Source: Syncephalis plumigaleata (lineage: Eukaryota; Zoopagomycota; Zoopagomycetes; Zoopagales; Piptocephalidaceae). From it: a stretch of 64,000 bases of DNA. Positions 1 to 12,612 of the stretch are shown here, one piece after another. Position numbers and translations under genes: made by a program. The stretch covers positions 682,001-746,000 of the forward strand of contig JAIXMF010000010.1 of the NCBI GenBank assembly GCA_025201365.1, in the 5' to 3' direction. Each line of letters opens with the position of its first letter. Position 1 is the stretch's first letter. The notes under the pieces are model-generated. The model was not told where the DNA came from and did not search any database. It saw only the letters and a list, made by a program, of their open reading frames with translations.

Positions 1-1235
1 GTATGTATTGTAGATTTCATCACCTGGACGCGCCTCCTGCACTACTGTCATCTCTAATCGATCCTCTGCATCATCTCCATCTCCATCTACATGATCACTG
101 ATGACAGTATTTTCTTCACCTTCTTCCTCTTCCTCTTCATCATCTATATCTTCATATTCCTCTTCCTCCTCTTCATTATCTTCATCATCATTATCAATGA
201 CTGATGTATCAATAAGCATGGGTGTACTCGTGTCTTGTAGGGCTCGTTCTATTTCTATACCAGGTGGTATCATAGAGAATGGTGGATCTTCTGGATCAAT
301 GGCATGCTCACATCCAAAGGCAGCACCACATACGAGACATACATCGAGATCGAATTCAATATGTACGTGTTCATCGCATGTCTTATGATTGAAACTAGCA
401 GTAATAGTTCATGAGTAATAGTATATAGATGCATATACATATAAATGAGTACTTACATATCTGCTAATGGCACCATTGCTTCACCATGATAATCATCGAC
501 AAAGAATGCACGAGATGCCACTAAAGAACTAACACGCATAAATTGTTCTAACGTGTAATGCTCATTATTGAACAAGTCGGGATATTGATTGAGTAATGGC
601 ATTACTTGTGTATCATAATCATGTTGAATGCCATGCTATTACAATACAATCATCATTCATTAATAAACATATGTATATGTTATATGTACGTACTTACTTT
701 ATCCTTACTAATGGATTCTTCCAATTCAGTGCCTTTCAACCAGGCTAATGGTTCATTTGGCCAGAATATGGGTAATGGCTCACTTATCGGTAATGATTGT
801 AGATAGCCATACCATGGTGATGCCTCACCACGAGCTATTTCAAACATGACACCAAGAGTAAGTGCCACTCGATCACTTAGTCCAGTTTCTTGTTCATCAT
901 CGTCATTATCACTATCACTATCATCACTATCACTTTCTACATTGAACATGGCATCCTCTAGAATATTGGCAATACCACAATTCTTTGCAGATAATATGGC
1001 ACTTCTAGCAATACGACATACTATACTAATATTAATAAAACAAATAGAGATAATAATCGTATTACTTACCAACGTCGTCTTCTTTCAGTGATTTACGAGC
1101 AAATACACCCATTTCATAGCCGGTCATTTCTTTAACTACGCGTATTTCAAGTCGTTCCTTATCATACCATACATTATTATCGGTAAACCATGTCAACAAC
1201 CGTTGTAGTTGCTGTGTCTTAGTAGATTGACTCAT
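1..1235 (-). CDS. SET-domain protein lysine methyltransferase (RKM/SETD6-like), 3' end outside window
   Basis: Four exons read leftward: about 1235-1070, 1020-698, 635-457 and 394-1, joined in phase by GTAAGT introns; the gene runs off the window's left edge. The N-terminus (LLTWFTDNN, GYEMGVFARKSL) looks like the opening of a split SET domain. Then come a long acidic insert, a segment with SPWYGYLQSLP and LAWLKGTELE, and VPLADIFNHKT, the SET-N substrate-binding and cofactor motif of the RKM1-4/SETD6 class. The last visible part is very acidic (Asp/Glu runs, residues about 290-330) and ends at GDEIYNT, which precedes the catalytic Tyr region in this family. Known role of the family: S-adenosylmethionine-dependent methylation of lysines on ribosomal proteins or histones; the substrate here is unknown. 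An in-frame ATG at 1268 would add 11 mostly Thr residues; I prefer 1235. Confidence 0.82.
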
Positions 1236-1546
1236 AGTAGTAGTAGTAGTAGTAGTAGTTATTGTCATTATCTATAGTAATACTAGTAAGCAACAACAAC
1301 GACAACTAATAAAAAAGAACAAAAAAAGACAAATAGCAAGAGGTGTATTGAGTAGGTGTCTACATGTGTGTATATTGAACCGGACTTTTCAATTTTTTAT
1401 TTCCGTTTTTTTCTTACTCCCTATATGTTTACCTAGCGTGATTATATTCGTCTTGTTCCCGGTTATATTTATAGCTAATTGACTTACTCGCCATCTTTAC
1501 GCTGTTAACTTGCTCTCTCTCGTCTACATTCAGCAAATAGGTGACC

Positions 1547-2411
1547 ATGCCACGATCTGATCATTCTCGTGATCCCTGGTAGGTTATGTTAATACTGTAT
1601 CAGTATAGGAAATGTAACAGATATGCTGCTTCTATATTATTATTATTATTTGCTTACTCTACTAGTCCCTGGGTGATTCTTAACGATATGGGTGGTGCGT
1701 TTGTTATGGGTGCTATTGGCGGTGGTATATGGCATTCGATCAAGGGAGCAAAGAATGCACCACGCGTAAGTATAAAGCGTATACACAGCAATCATAAGGC
1801 TAATTGTATGAGTAATAATATAGGGAGAACGACTCTACGGTTCTATCTCTGCTGTACGTGCACGTGCACCAGTTCTAGGCGGTAAGTAGATAGTATTAAT
1901 AGGTTGTTTGACGAGAGATCTAATAGATAGAATGACACACACACACACACGTATTATATACATATACATATAGGTAATTTCGCAGTATGGGGTGGTCTCT
2001 TCTCGACGTTCGACTGTGGCATGCGTGGTATTCGTCAAAAGGAAGATGCATGGAATAGTATTATAAGCGGTGCTTTGACGGGTGGTGTTCTAGCAGCTCG
2101 CGGTAAGTAATAATGAGTTAGTGGATGTGTATGTCTGTTCATTGCTTCATGATCTAACATGCATGTTATCGTGTTCAATTAGGTGGCACGAAACCAATGC
2201 TTATTTCGGCGGCATTTGGTGGTATATTCCTTGGTGTTATTGAAGGAGTCAGTCTAGTAATTGGACGTATGTTCACACCCGAGAATCCAGCCATGATGCC
2301 AGTAAGTATCCCATTGCAATCTATTGACTACTAGTTGGCTTGTTTATTAACGTGTAATCACATCAATAGATGTCGGATATGGGTTCAGCACCGACACCGG
2401 CAACCCAATAA
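1547..2411 (+). CDS. TIM17: Mitochondrial import inner membrane translocase subunit Tim17
   Basis: Six exons: 1547-1578, 1666-1765, 1824-1881, 1974-2102, 2183-2301, 2370-2411. They sum to 480 nt (159 aa), in phase throughout, which is the usual Tim17 length. The N-terminus [18 protein letters not shown] is the family hallmark, and the first Cys codon is created by splicing. Four hydrophobic Gly-rich segments follow, including [25 protein letters not shown] and [12 protein letters not shown]. Tim17 is a core subunit of TIM23, which moves presequence proteins across or into the mitochondrial inner membrane. The two conserved Cys residues that form the Tim17 disulfide are both seen. It sits divergently from the SET gene about 310 bp away, so the two may share a promoter region. 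Confidence 0.96.
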
Positions 2412-3351
2412 ATGGTAATAACAGGAAGAAGAAATGAAAAGAAAAGCGACGGAATAGATTTCTGTTTAGTGGATCGAATTATATATGCAATGAATCAACA
2501 TTAATGAAATTAAAATTTACAGATACAATTACATTTGTATACATGGAATGAGCAATTGAATGTATATCACTATTAGTAGTAGTAGTTGTAATTACTTGAG
2601 ATACTTTTTGCATTAGTCTTTTAATCTATATGCTTAATGCATAAGAGTAATGATGATAGTGGCAATGTTAAAGTAGGGTTAATATTCTTTAATAACAAGA
2701 ATAATTGGAATAAACTTGTTGATGCATACTCTACATGTCCTGTAAATTATTGCCATTGTATTACAACACGCGTCATTATCGTATACTTGCAATGGTTGAT
2801 ATAAATTGCAAAGAAGGGAAAGAGGAAGAAAGGAAGGGGAAAGTGAGGAAAGAGTACAGGCCCATGTGCTAGCTAACTAGTGTATTACACTGCACAAGTT
2901 ATATTTAGTATACCTATTTATCCACATGAATAACTGGTTTACGGACGACGATGATACTTGCAGCATGCTTGTCTCCAACAAGTTATGATACCCTGGTATG
3001 ATGCAGCTTGAACGAGGAGTACAAGAAGGACATCATCCACCAAGAATCCAGCGTGGATCATACACTACGCCTTTTCTATTCTATTCAGTTGTAGTTTCGT
3101 TCTATTTATTCCAATATATATCTACATGTATACGTCGTTGTTATCATTCTATCATTATTACATCATTGCGTTGTTCCAGTTGTATTAGTCAAGCATTGTT
3201 TTCTAGTATAATTGATTGCGCCAACCTAATAGCCCGTACTTTACCTTTATATCCATTCCTAATCATCATCATCATCTACTGGATGTAGTTTATTTTCCTT
3301 TTACTAATTATTTAGATATACATATATACATATACTATTATTGCGGTGAAG
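2412..3351. other. Intergenic, no gene seen
   Basis: About 940 bp between TIM17 and the first KCH gene. It is AT-rich with a purine tract near 2813-2860. Open frames here are short and give low-complexity Ser/Tyr/Ile translations; none has splice signals in phase or a recognisable motif. Confidence 0.6.
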
Positions 3352-5342
3352 ATGCAATATCGTGCTGGCACAGTGAAATGGAAGCGAGAAGTAGTACCGG
3401 ATCATAAATTTGACTATGTTGATATCACATTATTCCACGATAAATCATTGACCACCCGATTGAAATATTGTATGGTTTATCTGATGAGTCTTAAGGATAT
3501 AGCTGAATACATACTGGATATTGTAACACTATTCCAATTTATTAGTTCACCTAGTCAAAGATACGCAGGTGTCCTGGGGGTTACCTCTTGGATCGTTTAC
3601 TGCACATCTCTCTTGCTTTCCACTGCATTCTTTCTATGGGAGTGGAAGAAAGCCTATCGTATCGTCAAGAGTCGTGATATCGCCTATGCTTACACGAATC
3701 CCACCGCTTATCGCTACTATTGCGTACGATCTTATTCAACCTTTTGTTTCTTCAGTAGAATCAATGCAAGCAAGGGTATTTGGGGTCGACTAGCTTATTT
3801 CATCTATTTTCAATTGAAAGGTAGTTATTTATACATTACGTGGATTATTATTATTATTATTAACGTTTACTAAACAAGTATAGGCTGGAAGCGTCTGGTA
3901 TTCGTTACCACACCACGTCGTGTGCTTAATATCGCGATTATCTTATCTGTAAACGCAAGGGAAGCATCAGGCATTGAGGATGATAGGGGCAGAGCCGCTT
4001 CCACTATCAGTGTTATATCAATAGTTCTATGGTATATAACCCTTGATTTTACCGCTGTGGCATGTTTACTCTATCCTTTCACCGTGCGAAAAATACGCGA
4101 TAACTTGAAGAAATACGTTTGCCACAAGATAGATAAACGGTAAGCATCAGTGCTATTATATTTCATTGCTATATATCGCTTACATTCATATGCGTATATA
4201 CAAATTGTAGTATTTCCACATTAATAATGCGTAAATCTCGTAAGCTACGAGCCAAAGAGCAGAGGGAACGAGAAATACTCGAGGAGGAGTTGAAACGAGC
4301 ACGCGGTCGACCTGTAAGGAACGATGCACCTAGCGCGGTGAACAATGCAAAGAGTCTACCCGAGATGAGGAATACCACGAGTAATGATGCAAATGTACTT
4401 TTTAATCTGGCACGATCATCGCGTACCGCGGATGTTAGACCGTCAAACAATTATGTAGGATCTCATACGTCAAGTCAGTCGAGATCATCAGCTCGACGAT
4501 TTCGCGTACCTCGTATTAATCAGCATAGCTCTGAGGCATCAGCACACGTATTCGCACCAATCGATCAGACGATGTATGGTCATTCCGTGCAGTATGGATA
4601 TCATCAACGACTAGGCGTGGGTGTCAATGCGGTTAATAGTGATCACGAGGAATCCGACGTAGAATCCAGTTATAGTTGTCCTTCCAATGGGCCACTACCA
4701 CCCTTCGCACATGTATACACGGATAGCGACACGGATCACGAATATCCCATCCCGCCACCTCCACGTCGACCTGCTTCGCCAGCTACCAGTGTCTCCTCGA
4801 ACGGATCTGGCGGTGGTAGCGGTGGTCGTCGCCACAATAGACGTGGTCCTCGTAGTCATCATGGAAATGATAGCGACAGCGGTGTATCCGATCGATATGC
4901 GCAATCGGCACGTCGTACGCGTAACCAGCCAAGTCGCTCGCGAATGCGTGCCAGCGAGACACGAATACAAATACCGATGCAACCAACATCGAGTCATCAC
5001 AGCTCATCGGCGCACTTTTCGCAATGGCAATCGCGATCAACGTCGACACTTAACACGAATGGATACTCGAGTAATCATAGCGATATAGAAGATGAACTAC
5101 CATTGAGTCAATATGTACGACCGCATTCTCGTCAAGCAAGCAGTCAATCACGCCAATATCCACGACATGCACCGCCATCATCATCATCATCATCGTCACG
5201 TACGCAACAATCACATCAAAGTCGTCGTGCTCATCCAACAAACGGTACTCGTATTGCTCATCCACCTCCAGCGCATCTGCCACACCACACTACAAACTCA
5301 TCTAATAGTAATAGTAATAGTCGATCTCGACCACATCGATAA
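3352..5342 (+). CDS. KCH-family membrane protein, copy 1 (fungal low-affinity K+ transport family)
   Basis: Three exons (3352-3820, 3884-4139, 4211-5342; 1857 nt, 618 aa, in phase). The N-terminal block has the VKWKREVVPDHKFDYVD motif seen in all four paralogues here. A membrane pair follows at about residues 45-115 (ending FFLWEWKKAYRIVKSRDIAYAYT), then RYYCVRSY, GWKRL across the first splice junction, another membrane pair, and IRDNLKKYVCHKIDKR just before intron 2. Exon 3 codes about 377 aa of disordered Ser/Arg/His/Pro-rich cytosolic tail. Yeast Kch1/Kch2 mediate K+ influx linked to Ca2+ influx in the pheromone response; transfer of that role is inference. The tail carries the patch at 4547-4650 almost identical to copy 2, and the PPRRPASP / SDRYA module shared with the other copies. 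The start ATG is the first in frame downstream of an AT-rich leader. Confidence 0.82.
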
Positions 5343-5505
5343 TGTTAGCAATATTTAATACCATGTTACAACTAGTAAATAAATAAACACAATAGAATTT
5401 AGCATAGCTATCATGGAATAAAAAGTAAATGTATACGTATATTGCACATATTGTCTATTGTTGCGTATTAAGCATGAACACCACTAATGAACATCATCAC
5501 TGTTC

Positions 5506-5879
5506 CTATTGCGTATCGTCTTTTCGATTGGCACTAGCTGTTAGATTCTCGCAATATTTACGTAGCATGGCATTCTCATCCTGTAACGCTTGATATTGCC
5601 TTCGTGTCTCGTCTATTTTAGTTAATGTCTCTAATAGTTTATGTATATCAGTAAGGTGGTTTGTTTGCTTCCTCGACGTCCACACTCTACCAACTGCTTC
5701 TAGCTTACCTTTCAAACGCTGTTGTGATTCTGTCAATTCACTAATAGCTCGTATTATTAGTAATGACCACATAAACAAAACAAACAATATGTGTAAACTT
5801 ACCCAACAATACGCTGTTTAGCCTCCCAGTCTAGTGTGGTGGTAGCAGTATTAGCTGCCTGACGATAAGTATCCTCCAT
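5506..5879 (-). CDS. Short coiled-coil protein, SCOC/UNC-69-like (DUF2205)
   Basis: Two exons, 5879-5803 and 5740-5506, joined in phase (intron 62 bp, GTAAGT...TTAG); product about 103 aa. The first exon is MEDTYRQAANTATTTLDWEA. The second is largely helical with heptad-like Leu/Ile spacing and ends with ALQDENAMLRKYCENLTAS. That ending resembles the C-terminus of animal SCOC (EN-L--Y-ENLM-AS). SCOC/UNC-69 proteins are small Golgi or endosome coiled-coil proteins that bind Arl GTPases and UNC-76/FEZ. The identification rests on length and the C-terminal block only, so function is tentative. The gene lies inside the inverted KCH copy 1/copy 2 pair, about 160 bp from the copy 1 stop and about 235 bp from the copy 2 stop. 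Confidence 0.65.
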
Positions 5880-6114
5880 TGATAGACGTTTGTAAAAGTG
5901 GTAATGTCAATATAAATGATGAAAGCCTGTAAGAACAAGAAGCGTTTACCATGACACGATTACAATTTGATTGCGTTATTTATGATTGCCATTCTAGGAA
6001 AGATGTTTGTTTATGGATAACTGCTCAAATGATAAATAAATAATCACTTTATTATGTCGAGAGTAAAGATAATAGTTAGACAATATTCTTGTTAGTAATA
6101 TACTGATAAACATG

Positions 6115-7675
6115 CTAGTTGCTATCGTTACTATTGCTATTATTACTATAGGTACGATAAGCAGGACGCGTATATCGATCAGATAGTTCATTGTCGCTTT
6201 CATTACCTTGCTGCTCCTCGTTATCGTATAGGTGAAAGCGATGCTTAGATCCAGAAGAAGCGCTCACTGCCGGTGATGCAGTAGGGCGTAGCGGGATGAT
6301 TGGTAGGTTGTTGTCCACACTATTATTTGCACTACGATTATAGAATGGTAATGCGCGCTTGTTTTCCAGATCTACACGATCGAATTGCCCATCAGGTTCC
6401 TCGTGATCACTGTTAACCGCATTGACATCCACGCCTAATCGTTGATGATACCCATACTGCACGGAATGACCATACATCGTCTGATCGATTGGTGCGAATA
6501 CCGGTGATATCACAGGAGGATGGCTTTGTTGGCGCTTATTTCTTACGAGTCGTCCGGTGGATTTATTCGACGCGATTGGTATACCGAAAGACTCTTGACT
6601 GCTTACTTGCTCGCTTCTTATACGGGCAGCTAATACCACACCAGAGAGTGATACTTCATCACTGGACAATGGTCGCTTCATGGTCGGATTACTCTGCATA
6701 TCTTCCGTCTTTTCATTAATCTTATATATCGGCGGACCGCGTGCTCTTTCCAGATCCTCCTCGAGCTGTCGTCGTTCCCGGTTATCTCGCTCTTGTCGTT
6801 TACGTGATTTAAGCATTATGGCCTCGGAAATACTATTACAATGATCGATGGATATAAGTAACGGATGAATAAGCGAGTAACAATAGCTGGGCTGCTACTA
6901 CTACTTACCGTTTATCTATTTTATGACAGACATATTCTTTTAGATTACCCCGAATTCTTCGTGATGTAGGAGAGTAGAGAAGACATGCGAAAGCCGTAAG
7001 AACGGCCGAGGCTATCCACAATGAGACGAGAATAGCATTGAAAATCATTATTACCCTATATTTTGTTGAGCTCAAGCTATAAAAATTGATAATAGTAGCC
7101 ACATTTAGTGCACGACGAGGTGTCGTGACAAGCAATAACCGCTTCCAAGCTACGCGTCGTCATTAGTGTTGATGTAATGGAACACGCTAATATGTATGTA
7201 TACACTTACTTTTCAATCGAAAGTAAATAAAGGTGGCAAATCGACCCCATATACCTTTACTGCCACCGATATTCCTAAATAAACAGTAGTTGTCATAGGA
7301 TCGTACGCAATAGTAGCGATAAGCGGTAGTATTCGTGTAAGCATGGGCGATATCACGACTCTTGACGATCTGGTAAGCTTTCTTCCACTCCCATAGAAAG
7401 AATAGAGTGGAAAGCGAGAGAGATGCAATGTAGATGATGAATTTAACGAGATATGGTATCATCTTCAATTCATCTCCAAATACCATAAAAGTAACTAGGG
7501 TAAACACGTCAAATCCATACTCGATAAGTGATTTAGCGATCATGAAATAGACGAACTTGTGCTTGAATCTGGTCAGGGATGACTTATCGTGGAATTGTGT
7601 AACATCTACATAGTCGAACTTATGATCCGGAATGATTTCTCGCTTCCACTTGACCGTATCTTTACGTGCTGCCAT
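6115..7675 (-). CDS. KCH-family membrane protein, copy 2
   Basis: Three exons (7675-7210, 7149-6909, 6832-6115; 1425 nt, 474 aa, in phase), with introns at exactly the same codons as copy 1. The N-terminal block VKWKREIIPDHKFDYVD, the paired membrane segments, KAYQIVKSRDIAHAYTN, RYYCVRSY and IRGNLKEYVCHKIDKR are all present. The tail (exon 3) is shorter, about 240 aa, and ends in a Ser/Asn run. Copy 1 and copy 2 are the closest pair of the four (both have the FFLWEWKKAY and SKGIWGR motifs) and lie tail to tail. The tail holds FAPIDQTMYGHSVQYG, identical to copy 1, within an otherwise diverged exon. Likely a plasma or internal membrane K+ transport protein by family; not proven. Confidence 0.82.
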
Positions 7676-8402
7676 TATGTCTAATACGAAAGACTAGAGA
7701 GTGACGTTGAATGATTGCTCAATATCAATGTATAATAAGTGTATATTAGATGTATCAAATTAAATAAACAAGTATATCAACTAGATGACTGGTAGGATTT
7801 ATACAATAGCACTAGATGACAAGTAGGAATGAACGAGGAATAAAATGGATGCATTGTACCATTCATAATGGTAGCGTGTTTATATTGAAGAGTGCGATGG
7901 TTGCCTGCTTCTGTTGCAAGAAACCAATAACCTCATGTGTAGTACAAGCACACATTGATAACCGGTTCTATTAACAAAGAATAGCATGTAAATGGCAACA
8001 GTTATTTAACTATTTCTACACACGCGCATGTTCCCTGTCATCCCTGTCCATAGGCACAGTTCACATAGGTCACATGCGCAGTACTTGCAGTTATCTCTTC
8101 TCCTTCTCTCTCTTTCTCTCTTGATTAGCATCATTGCTTGTTAACTAATTCGATGAACAAGAATCAATTAGACACAACTCGTCTACTTTTATCCTGTTAC
8201 AATAGCAATAGGTGATTTAAACTTAAAAAAAGGAAATATAATCCTCGTTTATTTTACGTTGCCAGTCTGAAATACACAGAACTAATTGAATAGAGAGAGA
8301 GAAAAGAGGTGACTAGATCTTATAGATTTACTGATCCAATTATCATATGAAATTGTATTAATAATTAGCCTGTAAAATAAAACACGTATCATAGAGTATA
8401 GT
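7676..8402. other. Intergenic, no gene seen
   Basis: About 730 bp between the start of KCH copy 2 and the stop of copy 3 (both on the minus strand), so it holds the copy 2 promoter and copy 3 3' region. AT-rich with a pyrimidine tract near 8096-8130; no coding signal. Confidence 0.6.
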
Positions 8403-10574
8403 TTAAAAGTTGTTACCACCATGATGATGATGTTGATGATGCGGCAACTGGTATCGATTAGTAGAATTAGCAGTAGCAGTAGTGGTAGGTGTGTAGGGTT
8501 GCTGATGTTGATTACGATTACGCTGTGGTCTACCACCTCTTGTAGCATATCGATTTGCAACACCATCATCGTCACTATCACCACCGTAATTGCTTCGATT
8601 ATCATTGCCGTAGTGTGGTGCACGTCCTCCACCATATCGTCCTGATACAGATGAAGATACACTACCAGTGGGTGAAGCAGGTCGACGTGGTGGTGCCATA
8701 GAGTATGGATCATTCGATGGCGTTGGCCCATTATAATTGACGGATTATAACGATTCTGTATGGTAGATGGTGTTTGTGGTTGATTGTAATGAGGATGCTG
8801 CTGCTGTTGATGATGACCATTGTTGTTGTTGTTATAGCCACCATAATTAGATCCTGCATCAGATCCACCAAACTCACTATGGCCATAAGGTGGACGAGGT
8901 GGACCACCAAATCGCGATGTATCAATGGGCGGTAGCGATGGTTGCTGATGTTGCTGATGTTGATTATGTGCATGAGGTGGAGGTGGACGATAATTAGGTG
9001 GGCCACGCTGACTGCCACCGTATTCACTGCCACCATAATCACTACGTGCATCGTCGTAGGTTGATGCTGCAGGTGCGGCATACGGTGCAGCACGCGGTCT
9101 TCCCGAGTAGTCGCTACGCATATCATCGTAGTCACCAGTACTGCTGTGTGGATAATGACCCTGTCCACCAGTACGCATAGGAGGCTGTTGCTGCGGTTGT
9201 TGCTGTTGCGGTCTACCATAATTGTTATTATTATTGTTATTGTTATTAGCTCGACCATAGGATCATGATGATGATTAGGTATAGGTGGCATGGGTGGTGC
9301 CATTGAATAACTAGGATCATTGGGGTTCTGTCTTACTAAGGGTTGACGTGATACAGACGAGTAGGTTGTGCTGACGGATTCGATACTAGTACGACGATAC
9401 ACACCAGGTGCCGGTCGTTTATCGGTGTATACATTGGTAGAGGCTGTATTCGCGCGTACCATCGCTGATATTGGACGTGATCTATCGTCCACGACATCGA
9501 GCGTAGGTAGAGTAGGCTGACGACCAGTGGCGGCAATGGTATCCGGTTTACCACTAGTATCTTTGCCTTGAGCCCGAATCATCTCCTCTTCAATGCGTCG
9601 TTGATCTCGTTGTTGCTCTAGAATTCGTTTACGTGTCTTGCGCAATAACAAACGAGCAATACTGTAGGAAGACGAAGAAAGACAATGGCAAAAGCAAATG
9701 TTAGCACCCTATCAATAATGGTATAGGAATACTCGCTAAACTTACCGTTTATCAATCTTGTGACAGACGTATTCTTTTAGATTACCACGGATATTGCACA
9801 GTAGTGGAAGGTAGAGGAAACACGCCACAACGGTGGATACAGCGGTGATACACCATAAAGCAAACGAGAACGTTGTCGTGTAGAATGTAGTGTTTAACTT
9901 TATATCTTGCTGACTCTTAGGAGTGAAGACATTCCAGTCAATGGTGTTGCCTTTACCCGTGGTACTAACCGTCCAGATAGTAACGAAATTGATTACTTGA
10001 CGTGGTGCATCGGCAAACAACATACGCTTCCAGCCTATAATGATATTATAAGTGTATCATTAGTGTGAAAACAACCAAATCATCATGCTAACTTACCTTT
10101 CAATGTAAAGTAAACAAAATAGGCTATACGATCGGTCAACGATTCGGTGGCGCCAATTTGTGAAAAGAAACAGTAGTGCGAGTAGGATCGTATACTGTAG
10201 AAACGGAAAGCGGCAATGTTCGTATAAGCATAGGCAATATCTCGACTAGCAATGATACGTCTGGCCTTCTTTCCCTCCCATAAGAGTAGTAGGAAAGAGG
10301 CCACAATGGAGAGGATATAAAGGTAACGTCGTACTTTTAGGGGAATCTTGTTATCCTTGCTACTATCCAACGGGCCAGAAGTGATGAGCAGGTAAGCGGT
10401 CCATATATCAGCGCAATACATTAATATTGCCTTAATCACCACGATAAACACGAAGCAGTAAGTCATACGACGAATGGGCGAACGATCGTAGAACACCTTG
10501 ACATCGACAAAGTCAAACTTGTGATCCTGGACGACTTCACGTTTCCATTGTGCCGTTGAGCAACAGCAACACAT
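8403..10574 (-). CDS. KCH-family membrane protein, copy 3, with two frame breaks in the tail
   Basis: Exons 10574-10097, 10034-9746 and 9661-8403, with introns at the same positions as copies 1 and 2. It starts MCCCCSTAQWKREVVQDHKF; copy 4 has a similar MCCSTAKWKRE start, so 3 and 4 form a subgroup with an N-terminal Cys cluster that could be palmitoylated (inference). The membrane core is intact: LLLLWEGKKARRIIASRDIA, FRFYSIRSYSHYCFF, IRGNLKEYVCHKIDKR. The Gln/Asn/Gly/Tyr-rich tail cannot be read in one frame. Near 9255 and again near 8735 the plausible frame moves by -1. After the second shift it reads APPRRPASPTGSVSSSVSG and DGVANRYATRGG, matching the tail module of the other copies. Either two bases are missing from the consensus or the tail is decaying; the conserved end favours missing bases. 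Confidence 0.78.
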
Positions 10575-12612
10575 GTTGAACTGAACTATTCAAACGACAA
10601 GGCAGAATGAAGATGAACCACACTATTAAGGAGAGAACAGATAGATTGACCTTGTATATATATATATATATATATATATGATGAATGGATAAATGCGCGT
10701 ATTGCTTAGTAGTGTTGTCGAGTACTATGTTTTATATGGCGGAGTTGTGCTATTAATGCTATAAGGATGTGATATTGGCGGTGGTAATGTCAAGTCAAGG
10801 GTAAACTCAGTCGTGTTCAGCAACTTGTAGATTTTGACGACATTCAATTGAATCTATAATAATAATGATAATGATAATGATAAAGCTAATGCGGTAGCTC
10901 ACAAGTTCACATATAAGAAAGGTGACAAATTGAAATAGATATTCAGCATGAAACCAAAGGAGTAAGTGGAAATAGTAAAGAGAGAAAGAGCCGGACTACA
11001 CCAGAGTATAGGAGAGAGCGAACGAGCGAGAAAGAGAAAGAAAGAGTTGCGGGACCAAGCCGATACTCAATATTACTGGTGAGAGTGTGACTAAAGGGCG
11101 AATATGCAAATAGGTGAATATCAACGGTGCTGAATTAGACTGCCAAGCATAGCTTGCGCATACAACACCAAGTGAAATGATGAAGAGACACGCAAGCAGG
11201 AGGGTCACTTTAGAAAATAACCAACGGTATAGTGATGATACGTTTTAGGCTATAAAGAAAGAAAAGAAGAAAGAAGAAAGAGAGAAGGCGTCTTCTAGCG
11301 GCAGGAGAACAGCAAGTACGATATAGGGATAGCAGTGAATGAAAGTGGAAAAAACCGATAACGTGGAAAAAGGAGTAAATGAACAGAGTGAATACAATCT
11401 ATAAGGCGTAAACGAGTATCCATCTAAAAATAGTCAGCCCTTATTGGTAGATGATAATAAAATGGTAGAGGTTGCAGTTGAACACTCGTCTCTATACTTG
11501 CATTACCCAGCTGGTGGTATCGCCAAATGAAGCAAGCGACAAGTCAAAGCACTCTTCGGTAGGTAAGAAAATAGAGCAAGCAAGGACGCATTGCTGTTTT
11601 GAATGGATTAAAACATTGGCTACATGAATGTGCCCTTCACAAGTAGGAAGCTAACTAAAACGTATACGCTTTTATAGATTTCCAACGAGAAACAAAGGAT
11701 GATGAGCAGGGCAACAAGGAGTGAAATATATCCGGAAATGTAATGGATATCGCTAAGGCGGTAGATGTAGCAAGCATACTACTAGTATATTATAGTTTGT
11801 AATAATATCACTTTACTTGATCGAATGCAGCACCTTTATTGTTTAATCGTTTACATTATAAAGAAGACATTATGTATCTATTTCTACGCTATTTTGTGTG
11901 TGTATGTGTATAATGGGTACTTGCATAGTTGCCTTGGCTATTTTATTTATTTATTTATTATAACAGTGACAAAATAATAGGAGGAGTAGGAATGCTGGTA
12001 TGCGTAAGTCATGGTAAGCGGAGTTCAAACGATAAGGAGTAAGCAGGATAGGTTCAATTCAAAGCAGCTTTAGTGGATATCATCTATTGGATAAGACGAT
12101 GTGACTGGGTCGTAACTGATGAGAGTGGCGTGACATGTGATTTCACTAGGAAAAAAGACGAAAAGGGACATCGTATGATTATAGACTATTATGCTTGCAT
12201 GATGAATTGTCTCTCTCTCTCTCTATTATCTGTGCATATGCGCACTGTAATAATAAAGATACGCTTGTTTGCTTCTTCCCCTCCTCTTCCCCCTCCTTCT
12301 TCTTCTTCAACTACCGAATAATCTTGTTCTACTCGTCTTTTCTCTCTTCATACATACACGCATCTTGGTCATTCATCAACTAGTGCGCACTCGGTTATTT
12401 GTTCGTTCGTTTGTCCGTTCTTTACTTTGTTTGCCAGCGACAATCTCTACTACTGCTATTGCTTTCTACTTGGTCGAATAGCCATTATAACTTGTAAGAC
12501 TAGTGTGTAAATTACGCGCTTACTACTCTCAAACACTACACTACACTCTGGTATCTTCCATATACATCTACCTCCTATCCATACGTGTATCTACTGTTGT
12601 TATTTGCACGTC
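10575..12612. other. 2.0 kb between KCH copy 3 and the lipase; possible membrane-protein fragments on minus strand
   Basis: No gene is secure. On the minus strand two stretches translate to membrane-helix-like peptides: about 11765-11620 (GYISLLVALLIILCFSLEIY) and 11208-10996 (TLLLACLFIISLGVVC then ASYAWQ). They are not joined by convincing in-phase introns, and the strand is pyrimidine-rich, which by itself produces Leu/Phe/Ser translations. The right end (12300-12600) is pyrimidine-rich and probably the lipase promoter and leader. Confidence 0.4.
10655..10679. repeat. (TA)n microsatellite
   Basis: About 12 uninterrupted TA units, 80 bp upstream of the KCH copy 3 start. Confidence 0.95.

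Noticed and set aside
101-388. Ser-rich open frame on the plus strand
   Set aside because: It is the reverse of the Asp/Glu-rich part of the SET gene; the minus-strand reading has conserved motifs and in-phase introns.
12001-12070. Possible tRNA B-box (GGTTCAATTC)
   Set aside because: No cloverleaf-compatible A-box or acceptor stem around it.
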